Assembly (NCBI RefSeq): GCF_938018035.1
Contig: NZ_CALIJF010000202.1
Span: 1-16,162, forward strand
From: an uncultured Campylobacter sp.
GTDB taxonomy: Bacteria; Campylobacterota; Campylobacteria; Campylobacterales; Campylobacteraceae
DNA length: 16,162 nucleotides
Reading direction: 5' to 3'
Position numbers and translations under genes: made by a program. Every line of letters begins with the position of its first letter. Within the stretch, counting starts at the first letter, position 1. This document shows, in pieces, positions 13,974 to 16,162 of this stretch. The notes beneath the pieces are model-generated. The model saw only the letters and a program-made list of their open reading frames with translations. It was not told the origin of the DNA and searched no databases.

Positions 13974-15202
13974 AAATCGCCTATCTTTGCTGCTCCAGAT
14001 TTTACGGCGGCGTCGAAAAGATCGTAATCGACTCGCTAAATGAGCTTTGCAAAAGCGAGCAGACGGCGCTCATCGTGCCTGTTAGATGCGAGTTTTTGCA
14101 GCGTCTGGATGCTCGCGTGCAAATTTATCAGTACAAAAGCCGCGACAAGCGTTACAATCCGTTTTTGTTCGCTGAAATTTATCGGTTTTTACGCTCGGGC
14201 GGATTTGAAATTTTACATTCGCACGGTGCCAAAGCCGCACAGATCGGCTTCGTGGTCGAAAAATTTTTAAATCTTAAGCTCGTTGCGACCAAACACAACG
14301 ACCGCAAAGCGCCCGTTTTCGATCGCGTGCGAAACGTCATCGCAGCCTCGCGCAAGGTCGCAACCACGATAAATCACGCCGCGAAGGTGATATATTTCGG
14401 TATAGAGCCGCGGCAGGAGTTTGAAAATCATGAAATTTTCGCACGCTGCAAGGGCGCGGAGGGCGCTGCAAATAGGGCGCTTGAGAGAAAAAAAGATGCG
14501 CGCGGCGACTCGGCTGGCGGCACGTTCGCGTCACAAAATATGACTGGCGCTGTATTTGCGTCGCAAGATACGCTTACCGGGGCACGCGTGTCGCAAGATA
14601 GGGCTTTGGATGCGGACGCATCGCAAAATAAAACTGGCAGCGTATTCATATTGCAACAGGGCGCAAACGCGGCGGCAGGAAATTTTAAATTTAGTATCGT
14701 TGCAGTCGGCAGGCTCGATAAGATCAAGGGTTTTGATCTTTTGATCCGCGCCGCAAGCGAGCTAAAATTTGATTTCGAGCTTAAAATTTACGGGCAGGGC
14801 GGCGAGAGGCAAAATTTGCAAAATTTAATCGATTCGCTAAATTTGCAGGACCGCGTGCGGCTGTGCGGCTTTTGCGATGACGTTGCGGCAGCTCTGAGCG
14901 CATCGCACCTGCACGTCATCAGCTCGCGCAAGGAGGGTTTTCCGGTGATTTTGATCGAAGGTATTTTTTATTCGCCCGTGCTGATCTCTACCCGCGTGGG
15001 TGGAATTTCGGAAATTTTAAACGAGGAGTTTTTATGCGAGGCGGCGGATCTGGGCGCTAAAATCGATGAAATTTACCGCACTTACGGCAAATACGCCCGG
15101 GCTTTTGCGCAAAAACACGCTGATCTTAAGCAAACTTTGACGCTGCAAAATTATATTAGCTCGCTTAAAAATTACTACGAGGAGCTGTTATGCAAAGCCT
15201 AA
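13970..15202 (+). CDS. Glycosyltransferase family 4 with minisatellite insert between its two lobes
   Basis: GT-B glycosyltransferase, 410 residues. The N-terminal lobe has MKIAYLCCSRFYGGVEKIVI and FEILHSHGAKAAQIGFVVEK. The donor lobe resumes at FSIVAVGRLDKIKGFDLLIR with the EX7E motif Glu322-GFPVILI-Glu330 and VGGISEILNEEF. Between KVIYFGIEPRQEF and the donor lobe, where most relatives have about 20-30 residues, there are about 90 residues of low-complexity sequence including four or five copies of a 10-residue unit. All core motifs are intact, so activity is plausible. The start overlaps the deacetylase stop (ATGA), and the 3' end overlaps the next gene by 13 bases. The sugar transferred is unknown; LOS core assembly is inferred from context. 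Confidence 0.9.
   Translation: MKIAYLCCSRFYGGVEKIVIDSLNELCKSEQTALIVPVRCEFLQRLDARVQIYQYKSRDKRYNPFLFAEIYRFLRSGGFEILHSHGAKAAQIGFVVEKFLNLKLVATKHNDRKAPVFDRVRNVIAASRKVATTINHAAKVIYFGIEPRQEFENHEIFARCKGAEGAANRALERKKDARGDSAGGTFASQNMTGAVFASQDTLTGARVSQDRALDADASQNKTGSVFILQQGANAAAGNFKFSIVAVGRLDKIKGFDLLIRAASELKFDFELKIYGQGGERQNLQNLIDSLNLQDRVRLCGFCDDVAAALSASHLHVISSRKEGFPVILIEGIFYSPVLISTRVGGISEILNEEFLCEAADLGAKIDEIYRTYGKYARAFAQKHADLKQTLTLQNYISSLKNYYEELLCKA
14528..14677 (+). repeat. 30-bp tandem repeat (coding minisatellite) in GT4 gene
   Basis: Four diverged in-frame 30-bp units (14528-14557, 14558-14587, 14588-14617, 14618-14647) each begin with a G-[C/T]-N-TC-[A/G]-CAA core. They encode ASQNMTGAVF, ASQDTLTGAR, VSQDRALDAD and ASQNKTGSVF. 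A fifth, more decayed unit (14648-14677) encodes ILQQGANAAA. Units 1 and 4 are the most alike. The period is a multiple of three, so copy-number change would keep the frame. Confidence 0.8.
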
Positions 15203-16162
15203 AGATCGTGCATTGCGGCATTTTTAACGAATATGACGACGGCAGTTTTTTCTACGGCATGGAGCGTAAGATTAGCCACGGCCTAGTTCGCGGCGGGCAC
15301 TTCGTCTATGATTTTAGCTACCGCGATTGGGAACGGAGCCTGCGCTTTTGCGGGCTGAAAAATAGCGGGTTAGCTAAAATGAACGCCAAACTCGTGCGTA
15401 TCTGCGAAAACATCGGCGCCGATCTGCTTCTAATCGGTAAAGGCGAAAAGATAAAATTTGATACTCTAAGCCGCATCAAAAAGCTACTGCCGAAGATCAA
15501 AATAATCCAGTGGTATGCGGATTTAAGGAGTGCCGATAGCGCCGATTTTAATAAAATTTCTCTAGCCGATGCCTTTTTTTGCACCAACGCCACGGATCTG
15601 GCGGAAATTTCGCGCCGCAATCCAAATACTTTGGTTTCGTTTATGCCCAATATCTCGGATGCCGCATTCGATAGAAATTTTGAGTCGGAAAAGAGTCACG
15701 ACGTCCTTTATATCGGCAACGACTACCTGCCTAACAGAAAGGAATTTATCGAGACTCTAAAGCAACTATGCGCCAAAGAGGGGATCGGAATTAAAATTTA
15801 CGGAAGTTTAGGCGAGCCCTTTATATTTGGGGAGCGGTTTCAGCAAGAAATTTCGCGCTCTAAAATAGCGATAAATTTTAATGCGGATGACGGCGTTTGG
15901 AAGCCGAATCAAAGTAAAATTTTATACTCATCCGATCGGATGGCTCAATTTATGGGGTGCGGAGTTTGCACATTCAGTCCCGCTATAAAGGGCTTGGATA
16001 GACTTTTTATCGATGGGTGCGATGTCGTATATTTTAGCGATGTAGAGGATTGTTTTGCCAAGATTAAAGAATGCTTGCAAAACGGAAGTTTCGAGGCTAT
16101 CGGCAGAAACGGGCGGGCTAGGGCGCTAGAAATCGTAAATGCTACGCGCGTATCTAAATTTA
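15190..16162 (+). CDS. CgeB-like glycosyltransferase (3' end cut by window)
   Basis: Open frame from ATG 15190 to the window end (324 codons, no stop), starting inside the last codons of the preceding glycosyltransferase gene (13-base overlap). It begins MQSLKIVHCGIFNEYDDGS, has GADLLLIGKGEKI and IIQWYADLRSADSADFNKIS in the first lobe, then HDVLYIGNDYLPNRKEFIET, IKIYGSLGEP and a C-terminal region with AQFMGCGVCTFSPAIKGLDRLF and a late VVYFSDVEDCFAKI segment. This order resembles the CgeB / Glyco_trans_1_2 type of GT-B transferases, in which a DVLYIG strand opens the donor lobe and a MGCG segment precedes the sugar-nucleotide site. The membership call is from motif pattern only. It probably continues the LOS-glycan operon and probably lacks only the last few tens of residues. 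Confidence 0.75.
   Translation, partial: MQSLKIVHCGIFNEYDDGSFFYGMERKISHGLVRGGHFVYDFSYRDWERSLRFCGLKNSGLAKMNAKLVRICENIGADLLLIGKGEKIKFDTLSRIKKLLPKIKIIQWYADLRSADSADFNKISLADAFFCTNATDLAEISRRNPNTLVSFMPNISDAAFDRNFESEKSHDVLYIGNDYLPNRKEFIETLKQLCAKEGIGIKIYGSLGEPFIFGERFQQEISRSKIAINFNADDGVWKPNQSKILYSSDRMAQFMGCGVCTFSPAIKGLDRLFIDGCDVVYFSDVEDCFAKIKECLQNGSFEAIGRNGRARALEIVNATRVSKF

Noticed and set aside
1..16162. CRISPR array, tRNA, rRNA or insertion sequence
   Set aside because: No regular repeat-spacer pattern, tRNA-like cloverleaf, rRNA segment or transposase was recognised in the window.

Overview
The window reads as chromosomal DNA of an epsilonproteobacterium of the Campylobacter type. The signs are the gene order rpmH-rnpA-yidD-yidC-jag-mnmE, the many AAATTT / AAAATTTTA words, dense operons with ATGA start/stop overlaps, a lipooligosaccharide (LOS) cluster opened by a lauroyl acyltransferase, and a G+C content well above C. 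jejuni. An oral, higher-GC species (C. gracilis / showae / rectus group) is my guess; no marker here fixes the species. All genes supported here are on the + strand, and no gene-free stretch exceeds 300 bases.

Region 1 (1-3628): the end of a MacAB-TolC type efflux operon. It holds macB (only its first ten or so codons are missing), a TolC/NodT-type outer-membrane lipoprotein, and a small exported protein of unknown function joined by a 4-nt overlap.

Region 2 (3629-8641): a short promoter region, then the conserved housekeeping cluster. It encodes ribosomal protein L34 (rpmH), RNase P protein (rnpA), YidD and YidC (membrane protein insertion), a Jag/KhpB RNA-binding protein, and MnmE (tRNA wobble-uridine modification). 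Two things are unusual. The conserved N-terminus of rnpA has no ATG/GTG/TTG start in frame. MnmE carries a low-complexity insertion of about 130 residues inside its G domain, between the G4 and G5 motifs.

Region 3 (8642-16162): a new promoter with a perfect TATAAT box starts a tightly packed cell-surface glycan operon. Its genes are lpxL/htrB (lipid A acylation), an ELM1/GtrOC1-family putative glycosyltransferase, a GT4 glycosyltransferase, an O-antigen-ligase-family membrane protein, a membrane-anchored polysaccharide deacetylase, a second GT4 glycosyltransferase, and a CgeB-like glycosyltransferase cut by the window end. Together they fit assembly and modification of the LOS/LPS core and its attachment to lipid A.

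The most striking signal is shared by several otherwise conserved enzymes. MnmE, the ELM1-family protein (twice) and the second GT4 enzyme each carry an in-frame, stop-free, N/S/A-rich low-complexity segment at a loop or domain boundary. In the second GT4 gene the segment is a recognisable 30-bp tandem repeat (10-residue unit ASQ[N/D]...). This looks like lineage-specific expansion of coding minisatellites tolerated in surface loops. Homologues elsewhere in the window (LpxL, the first GT4, the ligase, the deacetylase) lack such segments.
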